DNA from: Candidatus Thiodictyon syntrophicum | Lineage (GTDB): Bacteria > Pseudomonadota > Gammaproteobacteria > Chromatiales > Chromatiaceae | Length of the DNA stretch: 64,000 nt | Reading direction: 5' to 3' | NCBI RefSeq assembly: GCF_002813775.1 | Contig: NZ_CP020370.1 | Location: 434,001-498,000, forward strand | In this document: positions 37,443-46,592 of the stretch, piece after piece | Layout of the letters: every line of letters begins with the position of its first letter | Numbering within the stretch: the first letter of the stretch is position 1 | Notes under the pieces: model-generated | The model's input: the letters and a program-made list of their open reading frames with translations, nothing else | Databases searched by the model: none | Told to the model about the DNA's origin: nothing | Made by a program: the position numbers and the translations under genes

Positions 37443-37458
37443 GATGGGGCGCCGTGCG

Positions 37459-37908
37459 CTAGGCGACGCCGAAGACGCGCAGGACGGCGGCGGCGGACCC
37501 CGCCTGCCGCAACTGCTGGCGCACCGCGGGATCGTTGAAGCGGCCGGCCAACTCGGCCAGGAGTTGCAGGTGCTCCTCGGTGGCGGTCTCGGGCACCAGC
37601 AGCGCAAAGGCCAGATCGACAGGCTCCCCGTCGGCCGCGTCGTAATCGACCCCGCGGGCGAGGGAGACGAAGGCGCCCAGGGACTGGGTGGCCTCCTTGA
37701 CGCGGGCGTGGGGCAGGGCGATGCCGTGCCCGAGCCCGGTACTGCCGAGCCGCTCGCGCTCCAGGAGACGCTCGAAGATCAGGTCCGGTTTCAACTGCGG
37801 ATGGTCCGTGGCCAGGAGGCGGGCCAGGGTCTCGAGCAGACGCTTTTTGCTCGCGATCTCAAGACCGCGGCCAATGCGGTGTTCGTTGATGAAGTCGGGC
37901 GGTAACAT
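37459..37908 (-). CDS. ptsN: PTS IIA-Ntr protein
   Basis: This 149-residue protein is the nitrogen-PTS EIIA. The phospho-His is near 67 in GLGHGIALPHARV, preceded by LLERERLGSTG, and followed by VDYDAADGEPVDLAFALLVPE and EHLQLLAELAGRF. It accepts phosphate from HPr and regulates potassium transport, nitrogen and envelope functions in proteobacteria. The 237 bases between its start and the hpf stop hold nothing I recognise, and may contain a separate promoter. It precedes the broken hprK. Confidence 0.95.
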   Translation of the reverse strand: MLPPDFINEHRIGRGLEIASKKRLLETLARLLATDHPQLKPDLIFERLLERERLGSTGLGHGIALPHARVKEATQSLGAFVSLARGVDYDAADGEPVDLAFALLVPETATEEHLQLLAELAGRFNDPAVRQQLRQAGSAAAVLRVFGVA

Positions 37909-38145
37909 CGGCTACCGCTCCTGGCCGCGGACGCAATGCCGGACGGCGCGGCAGGTACCGCGGCGCGGGTCGCGCAAGTGGGTGCGGGTCATGTCGGCTG
38001 ACTCCTCTTGGTCGTGCGGGACGCACGCGCCCGTCACACTGGTTCGGATGGCCCCGGGTCGCAACGAAAGACACCTCGAACGGGTGTCCGAGGTGTCCGT
38101 GCGTGCCGGCCCGGGTGCGACCCTGTGGTTTATCGGGGTTCGCCC

Positions 38146-38475
38146 TTACTCGGTCTCGCCGGGCTTGGTGCCGGTGACGGCCACCGGGCGGTGGCTGGCC
38201 TTCTTCTCCTTGTGGCGCAGGATCTGGCGGTCCAGCTTGTCGATCAGGGTGTCGATGGCGGCATACATGTCCTCATGGACCGAGTCGGCGAACAGCTTAC
38301 CGCCGTTCACATGCAGGGTGGCCTCGGCGCGCTGGGCCAATTTCTCCACCGTCAGGATGACGTGGGCGTTGATGACGTGGTCGAAATGGCGAGCCAGGCG
38401 CTCGAACTTGTTATCGACGTACCCCTTGAGGGCCTCGGTCACGTCGATATGGTGACCCGTCAGGTTGATATGCAT
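38146..38475 (-). CDS. hpf: Ribosome hibernation promoting factor
   Basis: This 109-residue protein is a short HPF/YfiA-type factor: MHINLTGHHIDVTEALKGYV, KFERLARHFD, AHVILTVEKLAQRAEATLHV, DMYAAIDTLIDKLDRQILRHKEK. It binds the 30S subunit and makes inactive ribosome dimers in resting cells. The ATG at 38475 has GGAG 6 bases upstream (GGAGAAGACC). It follows rpoN by 34 bases in the conserved order. The C-terminal dimerisation domain of long HPF is absent, so it is the short form. Confidence 0.95.
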   Translation of the reverse strand: MHINLTGHHIDVTEALKGYVDNKFERLARHFDHVINAHVILTVEKLAQRAEATLHVNGGKLFADSVHEDMYAAIDTLIDKLDRQILRHKEKKASHRPVAVTGTKPGETE

Positions 38476-38509
38476 GGTCTGGTCTTCTCCTCTGGTTTCA
38501 AACCGCCTG

Positions 38510-40012
38510 TCAAGCCAGGCGTTTGCGTTCGTTCGAGGGTGGGATGCCCATCGCCTCGCGGTATTTCGCGACGGTGCGTCGCGCAACATTGATGCCCTGA
38601 TCGGCCAACTCGTCGGCGATCCGACTATCGCTCAAGGGCTTGCGGGCCGATTCATTGGTGATCATCTTGCGGATCAGGGCGCGGATGGCCGTGGATGAAC
38701 ACTCGCCCCCGGCCGCCGTGTTCACGTGGGACGAGAAAAAAAACTTGAACTCGAAGGTCCCGCGCGGGGTGTGCATGTATTTCTGGGTGGTGACCCGCGA
38801 GATGGTGGACTCGTGCAGGTCCAGCGCCTCGGAGACGTCGCGCAGGATCAGCGGCTTCATGGCCTCCTCACCGCGTTCGAGAAATTCCTGCTGCAATTCC
38901 ACGATCTTGGCGGCGACGCGCAGGACCGTGTCGTTGCGGCTGACCAGGCTCTTGATGAACCAGCGGGCCTCTTGCAGGTGACTTTTCAAGGCAATGCTGT
39001 CCGCACTCTGGTCGCTGCGCCGGATGAGCCGCGCATAGTCGGCGTTCACTCTTAGTTTAGGCGTAGTTTCCGGATTCAGCTCGACCTGCCACACACCTTC
39101 CACACGCCGCACGAAGATGTCGGGTACAACGTACTCCGACGCGGTCTCCGCGATCAAGGTGCCGGGGCGGGGATTCAGGTGCCGGATCACCTCCAGGGCG
39201 GCGTGGATCGCCGCTTCCGGGGCGCCCAGCAGGCGTGCCAGGGCCGCCACGTCGTTGCGGGGCAGAAAGTCGAACCCGTCCGCGCAGATCGCGATGGCCA
39301 GCGCCTGCGGCGTGGTCTGGCCGGGGGCCGTCGGCGCGCCCTGGGGTAACTGGCGCAGTTGCAGCAACAGACACTCGCGCAGATCGCGGGCGCCGACCCC
39401 CGCCGGGTCGAATGACTGGACCCGGTGGATGATGGTGGTGACCTCCTCGGGGGCGATCGTCGGGTCGCCCAGGGTGCTCAGCAGTTCCTCGCAGTCCGTG
39501 CGCAGGTAGCCGTTGCCGTCGATGGCGTCGATCACCGCGAGCGCGATCACCTCGTCGCGCGCACTGAGCCGGGCCAGATTGAGCTGCCAGATCAGGTGGT
39601 CATGCAGGGTCTCCGGGCGGCTCTGCTGGGAGAAGGGGTCGAAGTCGTTGTCGTCGCTGCCCTGGCTGCCGCTCGGGAGATAGTTTTCGTAGACATCGTC
39701 CCAGTGGGTGTCCACCGGGAGCTCGTCCGGCATCTCGCTGGACTCGCCCTGAACCTCGCGTTCGATCGTCTGTTCCTGGACGGTGGCCGTCGGCTCCGGC
39801 GTGGCGTCCTGAACCAGGCGGGCGTCGGCGGCGTCGGCGGCCTGGAAGCGGTCGGCCTCATCGCCCTCCTCGAGCATGAAATTGCTGTCCAGGACCTCTT
39901 GGATCTCCTGTTGGAGCTCCAGGTTGGATAGCTGAAGGAGCTTGATCGCCTGCTGCAACTGGGGCGTCATCGACAGATGCTGACCAAGTCGAAGCTGGAT
40001 GGACTGCTTCAT
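38510..40012 (-). CDS. rpoN: RNA polymerase sigma-54 factor
   Basis: This 500-residue sigma factor has region I (MKQSIQLRLGQHLSMTPQLQQAIKLLQLS), an acidic region II (about residues 50-130), the core-binding domain, a helix-turn-helix segment (LHESTISRVTTQKYMHTPRG) and the RpoN box ARRTVAKYRE at about 477-486. It directs transcription from GG-N10-GC promoters with NtrC-type activators; PrsR in this same window is one such partner. It lies between lptB (101 bases) and hpf (34 bases), the usual gammaproteobacterial position. Confidence 0.97.
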   Translation of the reverse strand: MKQSIQLRLGQHLSMTPQLQQAIKLLQLSNLELQQEIQEVLDSNFMLEEGDEADRFQAADAADARLVQDATPEPTATVQEQTIEREVQGESSEMPDELPVDTHWDDVYENYLPSGSQGSDDNDFDPFSQQSRPETLHDHLIWQLNLARLSARDEVIALAVIDAIDGNGYLRTDCEELLSTLGDPTIAPEEVTTIIHRVQSFDPAGVGARDLRECLLLQLRQLPQGAPTAPGQTTPQALAIAICADGFDFLPRNDVAALARLLGAPEAAIHAALEVIRHLNPRPGTLIAETASEYVVPDIFVRRVEGVWQVELNPETTPKLRVNADYARLIRRSDQSADSIALKSHLQEARWFIKSLVSRNDTVLRVAAKIVELQQEFLERGEEAMKPLILRDVSEALDLHESTISRVTTQKYMHTPRGTFEFKFFFSSHVNTAAGGECSSTAIRALIRKMITNESARKPLSDSRIADELADQGINVARRTVAKYREAMGIPPSNERKRLA

Positions 40013-40113
40013 CGCGGGGGCTGCGTGTGGGGTGGACCGATCGAGTCTAGCAAGTTGAGTGCCTGTTTTGATTCTAGCCTATTCGGGCGCCATGGCGGAA
40101 TGGTCTGGGGCGC

Positions 40114-40839
40114 TCACATGGAGAAATCGGTGCCGAGGTAGACCTCGCGCACCTGCTGGTCGGCGAGCAGTTGCGTGGGAGTGCCGGCGGCGATCATGCT
40201 GCCGTCACTGATGATGTAGCCGCGATCGCAGATGTCGAGGGTCTCGCGGACGTTGTGGTCGGTGATCAGGACGCCGATGTTGCGCTCGCGCAGGTGCGCG
40301 ACGATGGCCTTGATGTCGCCGACCGCGATCGGGTCGACCCCGGCGAAGGGTTCATCGAGGAGCATCACCACCGGGTCCACGGCGAGTGCGCGGGCGATCT
40401 CCAGGCGGCGGCGTTCGCCGCCGGACAGGCTGAGTGCGAGTGAGGCGGCGACATGGCTGATCCCCAGTTCCTGGAGCAGTTGTTCGCAACGCTCGCGCTG
40501 CTGGTTGCGGTTCAGGTCGCGGCGGGTCTGAAGGATCGCCAGGATGTTGTCGCGTGCGCAGAGTTTACGGAAGACCGAGGGCTCCTGCGCCAGGTAGCTC
40601 AGTCCCGCCCGGGCGCGGGCGTGCATCGGCAGTTGCGTGAGGTCGCGGCCGTTCAACTCGATGCGTCCGTGGTCACTCGGGATCAGCCCGACGATCAGAT
40701 AGAAACAGGTGGTCTTGCCGGCACCGTTGGGGCCGAGCAGGCCGACCACCTCGCCCGCGTTCACCTCGACACTCACGTCCCGCAGGACCTGGCGGTTGCG
40801 GTAGCGCTTCTTCAGGTGGGTGGCGCAGAGGGTGCTCAC
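40114..40839 (-). CDS. lptB: LPS export ABC transporter ATP-binding protein
   Basis: This 241-residue ATPase powers LPS transfer from the inner membrane with LptFG. It has Walker [13 protein letters not shown], the Q-loop [12 protein letters not shown], the signature [18 protein letters not shown], Walker [14 protein letters not shown] and the H-loop [12 protein letters not shown]. The GTG start overlaps the lptA stop (GTGA). It is the third gene of lptC-lptA-lptB and precedes rpoN. Confidence 0.97.
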   Translation of the reverse strand: MSTLCATHLKKRYRNRQVLRDVSVEVNAGEVVGLLGPNGAGKTTCFYLIVGLIPSDHGRIELNGRDLTQLPMHARARAGLSYLAQEPSVFRKLCARDNILAILQTRRDLNRNQQRERCEQLLQELGISHVAASLALSLSGGERRRLEIARALAVDPVVMLLDEPFAGVDPIAVGDIKAIVAHLRERNIGVLITDHNVRETLDICDRGYIISDGSMIAAGTPTQLLADQQVREVYLGTDFSM

Positions 40840-41465
40840 GCGCCGCCCTGCTTGCCGGGCGGGGGTGCCTTGGGGGTGGGTACCGGGGGCGCCGGGGGTG
40901 CCGCGGCGGTGCCGGGCGCCGGCGGCTTGCCGTCCTTCTTGGCCTGCGGCGTCATTTGGATCTTCACCCGGCTGTCGCCTCCCGCCTGCACCCGTGCATG
41001 GGCCCGATCATAGACGATCCGCTCGCTGGCGATGCGGTCCGTGCCCTGGATCACCAGCGCCTCGCCGGTCAGGATCAGCTCGTCGCGGTCCGCGTCGTAG
41101 TCCATGCGCTTGGCAAAGGCCTGCATCTCGCCCTGCTCGCCGTCCAGTTGCTGTTTGTAACTGGCCGGTTCGCCCCGGGCGATGATGTACTTGATCTGGC
41201 GGTCGCTGCGGTGGTGGACCGTGACCTGGTCGGCCAGCAGGCGCATGGTCCCCTGGTCGACCTGGACCTGGCCCAGATAAAGGCTGGTGCTCTTGCCCTC
41301 GTCGACCTCGACGCGGTCGGCCTCGATCAGCATGGGCTGCGCCGCGTCGCTCTGCAGCGCGACGGCGCTGCGGGTCGTCAGGCCCAGACCCAGGGTCAAG
41401 AGCGCGGCGGCCAGGACGGGCAAGGCCCGGGGCGCGGTGGTGGCGATCATCGGTCTGGCGTTCAT
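40836..41465 (-). CDS. lptA: LPS transport periplasmic protein LptA
   Basis: This 209-residue protein has an N-terminal signal peptide ([22 protein letters not shown]) and an OstA-like beta-jellyroll: [77 protein letters not shown]. It forms the periplasmic bridge for LPS. The C-terminal 45 residues are proline- and alanine-rich, an extension beyond the usual fold. The ATG overlaps the lptC stop, and the stop overlaps the lptB start. Confidence 0.94.
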   Translation of the reverse strand: MNARPMIATTAPRALPVLAAALLTLGLGLTTRSAVALQSDAAQPMLIEADRVEVDEGKSTSLYLGQVQVDQGTMRLLADQVTVHHRSDRQIKYIIARGEPASYKQQLDGEQGEMQAFAKRMDYDADRDELILTGEALVIQGTDRIASERIVYDRAHARVQAGGDSRVKIQMTPQAKKDGKPPAPGTAAAPPAPPVPTPKAPPPGKQGGA

Positions 41466-42064
41466 GGGGCGGCTGAACCAGCATTCCCCTTCTCGGTTGG
41501 GGTGGGAGCGACAAAGATGTGGGCGCGCCCGGGAAACTCAGCCCGGGACGGGTGGGCGTACCACAGGCGCACGCCGGCGGCGGTCAGCCAGTCGTTGTCG
41601 CTCGCGAGTCTCACCGGCTGATCGCCCTGGGCGTATTCACGCTTGGGCCAGAGCCGCAACTGCGAGGTTGCGAGTCGTAACGAGCGGTTCGGACCGGCAC
41701 CGGCCCGCTCGATCCGGACCTCGTCGCGCAGGTCGATCTCCTCGCCCTTGGACAGCAGGAAACCCTGTTTGGATTCCACCTTCCAGGGCGGTCCGCCCTC
41801 GCGGTCGAGCAGGGTCAGGCGCGGCTGGTCGAGTTCGGCCAGGTCCTCGGCAACATACTGGCGCAGTTGGTCGGCCACCAGATGCCGCTGCGGGCGTCCG
41901 TCGGTGTTGGTCTCGATGGCGTCGAGGTCCCAGACCATGTGGTCAGGGGCACGCTCGCGTACGCGCGCGGCCGGTTCCTCGCTCAGACTGCGCAGCAGCC
42001 ACCAGGCCCCGCCTGCGAGGATGGCGAAGACCATCGCCAGGCGCCCCTGTCGCGTCGTCCACAC
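41462..42064 (-). CDS. lptC: LPS export system protein LptC
   Basis: This 200-residue protein has one N-terminal membrane helix (LAMVFAILAGGAWWLLRSL) and then the LptC beta domain, with MVWDLDAIETNTDGRPQRHL, QGFLLSKGEEIDLRDEVRIE and WLTAAGVRLWY. It anchors LptA to the inner-membrane LptBFG complex. The start is a GTG at 42064, 32 bases after the kdsC stop. Position and fold agree with lptC although sequence conservation in this family is low. Confidence 0.9.
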   Translation of the reverse strand: MWTTRQGRLAMVFAILAGGAWWLLRSLSEEPAARVRERAPDHMVWDLDAIETNTDGRPQRHLVADQLRQYVAEDLAELDQPRLTLLDREGGPPWKVESKQGFLLSKGEEIDLRDEVRIERAGAGPNRSLRLATSQLRLWPKREYAQGDQPVRLASDNDWLTAAGVRLWYAHPSRAEFPGRAHIFVAPTPTEKGNAGSAAP

Positions 42065-42096
42065 GCTTTGTCACCTCGCTGTGCATCGGGTTGCGT

Positions 42097-42627
42097 TCAG
42101 GCGCCCTGAAGGTAGCCGCGGTTGATCGGCTCCAGGGTGCCCTGGGCCGTCATCACCAGCTCACAGACCTCACGCGCCGCGCCCCGTCCGCCGGGGGCAC
42201 TGGTGCACCAGTGGGCGTGTTGGCGAACCAGGGGATGGGCATCCCCGACGGCGATCGCCAGTCCCACCCGGCGCATGACCGGCAGGTCGATGACATCATC
42301 GCCCACGTAGGCGATCACCGCGTCCGTGAGCCCCAAGGCCCGCTTGAGCTCCTCATAGGCCGGCAGTTTGTCGCGCTGACCCTGGTAGACGTGGGCCACT
42401 CCCAGGCCCTCCATGCGGATACGCACCGCCTCGGAACGGCGCCCGGAGATCACGGCAAGCCTCACGCCGGTTTCTTGCAGCAGCACCATGCCGTGACCGT
42501 CGCGCGCGTTGAATGCCTTGTATTCCAGGCCGTCGTCGCCCAGGTACAGGCTGCCGTCGGTCAAGACCCCGTCCACGTCGAAGATCACCAGCCGAATCTG
42601 CGCCGCCCGTTCCAGAATATCTTGCAT
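42097..42627 (-). CDS. kdsC: 3-deoxy-D-manno-octulosonate 8-phosphate phosphatase
   Basis: This 176-residue HAD phosphatase releases phosphate from KDO-8-phosphate in LPS core synthesis. It shows HAD motif I FDVDGVLTDG (17-25), FNARDGHGM, motif II VISGRRSEAV, and the late AYVGDDVIDLPVMRRVG. The length and lack of a cap domain fit KdsC. It lies after kdsD, from which it is separated by a heptamer repeat array, and before lptC. Confidence 0.96.
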   Translation of the reverse strand: MQDILERAAQIRLVIFDVDGVLTDGSLYLGDDGLEYKAFNARDGHGMVLLQETGVRLAVISGRRSEAVRIRMEGLGVAHVYQGQRDKLPAYEELKRALGLTDAVIAYVGDDVIDLPVMRRVGLAIAVGDAHPLVRQHAHWCTSAPGGRGAAREVCELVMTAQGTLEPINRGYLQGA

Positions 42628-42702
42628 GATCCATTAACCAAAAAAGGGCCACTTGGCCGAAACCGAACGCAACTCGAGTGGCAACTGACCGCTGACGACC
42701 GA

Positions 42703-42772
42703 CGACTGACGCCCGACGCCCGACGCCCGACGCCCGACGCCCGACGCCCGACGCCCAACGCCCAACGACCGA
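42703..42772. repeat. Tandem 7-bp repeat array
   Basis: About ten units of GCCCGAC and variants (GCCCAAC, GACCGAC, GACTGAC) follow each other directly after the kdsD stop. Looser related units continue to about 42682. There is no inverted partner arm. It lies between kdsD and kdsC, which are normally adjacent. It is not a CRISPR: there are no spacers. Confidence 0.85.
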
Positions 42773-42775
42773 CAT

Positions 42776-43834
42776 CTACACCACCCCTGCCCGCAGCAGA
42801 TCGTGCATGTTCAGGGCACCGATCGGGCGGCCCTCGTCGTCGATGACCAGGAGTCCGTTGATCGAGCGGGACTCCATCAGCCCCAGGGCGGCGGCGGCCA
42901 GGGACGAAGCGGCGGCGGTGATACCGCCGCGGGTCATGACCGTGTCGATGATCGTGTGGTGGACATCGAGGCCCTGGTCCAGGGCGCGGCGCAGGTCGCC
43001 GTCGGTGAAGACGCCGGCCAAGACCCCCTGCCCATCGACGACCGCGGTCATCCCCAGCCCCTTATGCGACATCTCCTCCAGGGCCGCCATGAGCGTGCTC
43101 CCCAGGGCGACCCGCGGGACCCGGTCACCGCGGTGCATGATGTCTCCCACATGCAGCAGGAGGCGCCGCCCCAGGGTGCCGGCGGGGTGCGAGCGGGCGA
43201 AATCCAGGGCGGTGAAACCCCGGCTCTCCAGCAAGGCGACCGCCAGGGCGTCGCCCATGGCCAGGGTCGCCGTGGTGCTGGAGGTCGGCGCCAGACCGAG
43301 CGGGCAGGCCTCGCGGGTGACGCTCACGTCCAGGTTCACGTCGGCCTCCCGGGCCAGGGTCGAGTCGGGGCGCCCGGTCAGGGTGATCAGGGGCACACCC
43401 AGGCGCTTGATGGTCGGCAATATGGTCAGCAACTCCGCGGTTTCTCCTGAGTTCGACAGCGCCAGGACCGTGTCGCGCGGGGTGATCATCCCCAAATCCC
43501 CGTGGCTCGCCTCCCCGGGGTGGATAAAGAACGCCGGACTGCCGGTGCTGGCCAGGGTCGCGGCGATCTTGCCGCCGATGTGCCCGGACTTGCCCATGCC
43601 CATCACCACGATGCGGCCCTCGCAGGCGAGCAGGTAGCGGCACGCCGCGACGAAGTCCGCCGCGATGCGTTCGCTCAAGGCGCCGACCGCGGCCGCCTCG
43701 GTCTCGATCACCGCCCGCCCCAGGTCACGGATCCGGGCCTCCTGGCCGGGGGCCAGATCATGCTTGCGGGCGCCGAGTCGGCGTGGTTCGGTCATCGACA
43801 ATTCTCGGGCGACGGGGTGGTCGGTCGGCGCCAT
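42776..43834 (-). CDS. kdsD: D-arabinose 5-phosphate isomerase
   Basis: This protein of about 352 residues converts ribulose 5-phosphate to arabinose 5-phosphate, the first step to KDO. It has a SIS domain (GRIVVMGMGKSGHIGGKIAATLASTGSPAFF, LALSNSGETAELL, LALAPTSSTTATLAMGDALAVAL as separate segments) with DFARSHPAGTLGRRLLL, and a CBS pair (VGDIMHRGDRVP and IDTVMTRGG). The start could also be the ATG at 43795; neither has a strong ribosome site. It heads the kds-lpt-rpoN-pts series. The 187 bases upstream to the mobile element show no feature. Confidence 0.95.
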   Translation of the reverse strand: MAPTDHPVARELSMTEPRRLGARKHDLAPGQEARIRDLGRAVIETEAAAVGALSERIAADFVAACRYLLACEGRIVVMGMGKSGHIGGKIAATLASTGSPAFFIHPGEASHGDLGMITPRDTVLALSNSGETAELLTILPTIKRLGVPLITLTGRPDSTLAREADVNLDVSVTREACPLGLAPTSSTTATLAMGDALAVALLESRGFTALDFARSHPAGTLGRRLLLHVGDIMHRGDRVPRVALGSTLMAALEEMSHKGLGMTAVVDGQGVLAGVFTDGDLRRALDQGLDVHHTIIDTVMTRGGITAAASSLAAAALGLMESRSINGLLVIDDEGRPIGALNMHDLLRAGVV

Positions 43835-44169
43835 CTTAGGCCCGCCGCAACCTTACACCAAGAGCCGGGTGAAAGCTCGGTCCGGCGCGGTGGCCCCCTC
43901 GTACGCCTTTCATGGTCCGGGGTGGCTGATGTTCCCTCCCGGGCCGTTGGCCGGGCCTATCTGCTCCCGGGTGGCGACCTGGCGGGTATCCTCATGGCGA
44001 CTGGAAATTCCGGCGCTCCTCCAGCCCTGAAGCATAACCGCGCCACCCCAGTCACGGCGCGGGCTGGCGGGGGTTAGAGAAAGTTAATGTTCGCACAAGG
44101 GGGTAGACACCGCGCGGCGACTCTGGCAGGATTAATGGCAGGGTAATCGGTCTGCCGTTCCGCCGGGGG

Positions 44170-45075
44170 GTGGCGATGGGTGCGATGAGTCCAGGACCGT
44201 GGGTGCACTGTGGTCGCGTCTTCAGCGTCGAGGAGATCGCCGGTATCCGCCAGACGGTGGCGTGGCTGCCGCGGTTGGGGCGGCGCGAGTTGGCGGCGAC
44301 GCTGTGCGAGCATTTGCAGTGGTATACCGTGACGGGGGCGGCGAAGGTTCACGCCTGTCGGGAGTTTCTGGAACGTCTGGAGGCGGCCGGGTTGGTGGCG
44401 CTGCCCCCGTTGCAGGTCGCGCGGCGTCCCCGCCCGGTCCCCCCGGCGCCGGTGGTGGCGGCGCCGATGCCGATTCACGGCCCCTTGGCCGCGCTCGGCC
44501 CGGTGCGCCTGGCGCCGGTGCGCGCCGACGCCGCGGCGGTGGCGCAATGGAATGCGGCGGTCGCGCGTTGGCACCCCTTGGGCTACAAGGGTGCCTTCGG
44601 CTACCGGCTGCGCTACTTCATCACCGCGGGCGAGCAGCACCTGGGCTGCCTCCTGCTGGCGGGCGCGGCGCGCGCGCTGGCGGTGCGTGACCACTGGATC
44701 GGGTGGGACGCCCAGACGCGCCGGGCCAACCAGGTGCGGGTGCTCAACAACAGCCGCTTTCTGATCTTTCCCCACGTCCAGGTGCCGCACCTGGCCAGCC
44801 ATGTGCTGGGACAACTGGCGCGGCGGGTGCGCGCCGATTGGCTCGAACACTGGGGGTTTGCGCCGCTGTTGCTGGAGACCTTCGTCGACCCGCGCCACTA
44901 CGCCGGCACCTGTTACCGTGCCGCCGGGTGGGAACTGCTGGGGGAGACCAGCGGGAGCGGGCTGGCGCGACCGGGCCGGACCTATCACAGCGCCCCGCGC
45001 CAAGTCTGGGTCAAGCCCTTGAGTGCACAGTGGCGCGAGCGCTTGTGCGCCGCGTCCGGGGGGACGACGCCATGA
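44170..45075 (+). CDS. DUF4338 (DruA-like) protein carried by a transposable element
   Basis: This protein of about 301 residues has a poorly conserved N-terminal third, a proline-rich linker (about 85-110) and a DUF4338 domain (about 120-280) with LGYKGAFGYRLRYFI, NNSRFLIFPHVQVPHLASHV, DWLEHWGFAPLLLETFVDP and GTCYRAAGWELLGETSG. DUF4338 defines DruA of the Druantia anti-phage system, but no druB-druE genes are present. The GTG start could instead be the ATG at 44176. Its stop overlaps the transposase start (ATGA), and both lie inside the same terminal repeats, so its role here is more likely linked to transposition than to defence. Biochemical activity is unknown. Confidence 0.85.
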   Translation: MAMGAMSPGPWVHCGRVFSVEEIAGIRQTVAWLPRLGRRELAATLCEHLQWYTVTGAAKVHACREFLERLEAAGLVALPPLQVARRPRPVPPAPVVAAPMPIHGPLAALGPVRLAPVRADAAAVAQWNAAVARWHPLGYKGAFGYRLRYFITAGEQHLGCLLLAGAARALAVRDHWIGWDAQTRRANQVRVLNNSRFLIFPHVQVPHLASHVLGQLARRVRADWLEHWGFAPLLLETFVDPRHYAGTCYRAAGWELLGETSGSGLARPGRTYHSAPRQVWVKPLSAQWRERLCAASGGTTP

Positions 45076-46592
45076 GCAAACCCTGCCGCCGCCTGTCACG
45101 CGCGGCCATCAAGGAGCAACGCGCGCACAAGAAACAGCAGGAACAGGCGCTACGCCAACAGCAGCGCCAGGACGGACTGATCCCCCGCGTACCCGCGCCG
45201 TTACCCAATCGCTGCTCGGCGTACGCCACGCTCGCCGAGGAACAGCAGGCCCGCGAGGCGGCGGTCAGCGGCCAGGTGCGCGTCCTGCGCCGGGAACTGC
45301 CCGCGTTGCTCGCCGCCCTGGGACAGATTCCCGAGCCCCGCAACCCCAAGAAGTGTCGGCATCGGCTCACCGTGCTGCTGCTCTACGGGCTGCTGATGTT
45401 CGTCTTTCAGTTCGCCTCCCGGCGCGCGGTCAACCGCGAACTGACGCACCCCCAGTTCGAGGCCAACCTACGGCTCCTGTTCCCCGAACTGGAGACCCTC
45501 CCGCACGCCGACACCCTGTTTCGGCTGCTGCGCGACATCGACGTGACCCACCTCGAACAGGCGCACATCGACCTGGTACGCCGCCTGATCCGCGCCAAGA
45601 CCTTCCGCCGCTACCTGATCAACCACGCCTATCCCATCGCCATCGACGGCTCCCAGAAATTCACCCGTGACCACCTCTGGGATGAGAATCTCCTGGAACG
45701 TCAGGTCGGGGCCGAGGACGCGCGCCACACCCAGTACTTCGTCTACGTCCTGGAGGCCAGTCTGGCCTTTCACAACGGGCTGGTGATCCCCTTGCTGAGC
45801 GAATTCCTCGAATATGCCAAGGGCGATACCAAGGCCGACAAACAAGACTGCGAACGGCGCGCCTTCACGCGGCTCAGCGCCCGGATCAAGACGCTGTTCC
45901 CGCGCCTGCCGATCTTGCTGTTGCTCGACGGTCTCTATGCCGACGGACCGGTGATGCAGTGCTGCCATCAGTACCACTGGCAGTTCATGATCGTGTTCAA
46001 GGACAAGGACTTGCCTACGGTCTGGGAGGAATTCCACGCGCTGCACGCGGTGCAGCCAGCGGGTTGTCAGCGCGACTGGGGGGAGCGCCACCAGCGCTTT
46101 TCCTGGGTCAACGCGATCGACTATGCCTTCTCAAACAACACGCGCCGCCACCTCAGTCTGCATGTGGTGGTCTGTGAGGAGACCTGGGAGACGATCGATG
46201 AACAAGGCGCGCGCCTGACCAAGACCGCGCGCCATGCCTGGCTCTCCAGCCAACCACTCAGCCGCGCTAATGCGCATGAGCGCTGCAACCTAGGGGCCCG
46301 TTACCGCTGGGGCATCGAGGCCGGCTTCCTGGTGGAGAAACATCAGGGTTACCACTACGAGCACGCCTTTGCCCTGAACTGGAACGCCATGAAGGGCTAT
46401 CACTACCTGATGCGCCTGGCGCACCTGTTCAACACCCTGGCACGCTTTGCCCGCCATCTGCGCGAGCTTTATCGCACCCTGGGCGTGCGTGGCGCCATCG
46501 CCTTCATCCGCGCGTCCTGTGCCGGCCCCTGGCTCGACCCCGCGCGGATGCGCCGCCTGCTCGCCCAGCCGCTGCAGCTTCAGCTCGAATAA
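45072..46592 (+). CDS. DDE transposase of the DUF4338-carrying element
   Basis: This 506-residue protein has a basic Gln-rich N-terminus, a domain with PRNPKKCRHRLTVLLLYGLL, and a DDE catalytic core: first Asp in AIDGSQKFTRDHLWDE, second Asp in ILLLLDGLYADGPVM, and catalytic Glu in RYRWGIEAGFLVEKHQGYHY. MKGYHYLMRLAHLFNTLARF follows, a typical C-terminal helix of such transposases. The frame is uninterrupted. The open frame extends upstream to 44703, but that part overlaps the DUF4338 gene and is a shadow. NCBI-type annotation would be transposase family protein. Confidence 0.9.
   Translation: MSKPCRRLSRAAIKEQRAHKKQQEQALRQQQRQDGLIPRVPAPLPNRCSAYATLAEEQQAREAAVSGQVRVLRRELPALLAALGQIPEPRNPKKCRHRLTVLLLYGLLMFVFQFASRRAVNRELTHPQFEANLRLLFPELETLPHADTLFRLLRDIDVTHLEQAHIDLVRRLIRAKTFRRYLINHAYPIAIDGSQKFTRDHLWDENLLERQVGAEDARHTQYFVYVLEASLAFHNGLVIPLLSEFLEYAKGDTKADKQDCERRAFTRLSARIKTLFPRLPILLLLDGLYADGPVMQCCHQYHWQFMIVFKDKDLPTVWEEFHALHAVQPAGCQRDWGERHQRFSWVNAIDYAFSNNTRRHLSLHVVVCEETWETIDEQGARLTKTARHAWLSSQPLSRANAHERCNLGARYRWGIEAGFLVEKHQGYHYEHAFALNWNAMKGYHYLMRLAHLFNTLARFARHLRELYRTLGVRGAIAFIRASCAGPWLDPARMRRLLAQPLQLQLE

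Noticed and set aside
42703-42772. CRISPR array
   Set aside because: Units of 7 bases follow each other without spacers, and no cas gene is near.
44170-45075. A Druantia defence island
   Set aside because: Only a DUF4338 (DruA-like) gene is present; there is no druB, druC, druD or druE helicase gene, and the gene lies inside transposon ends.
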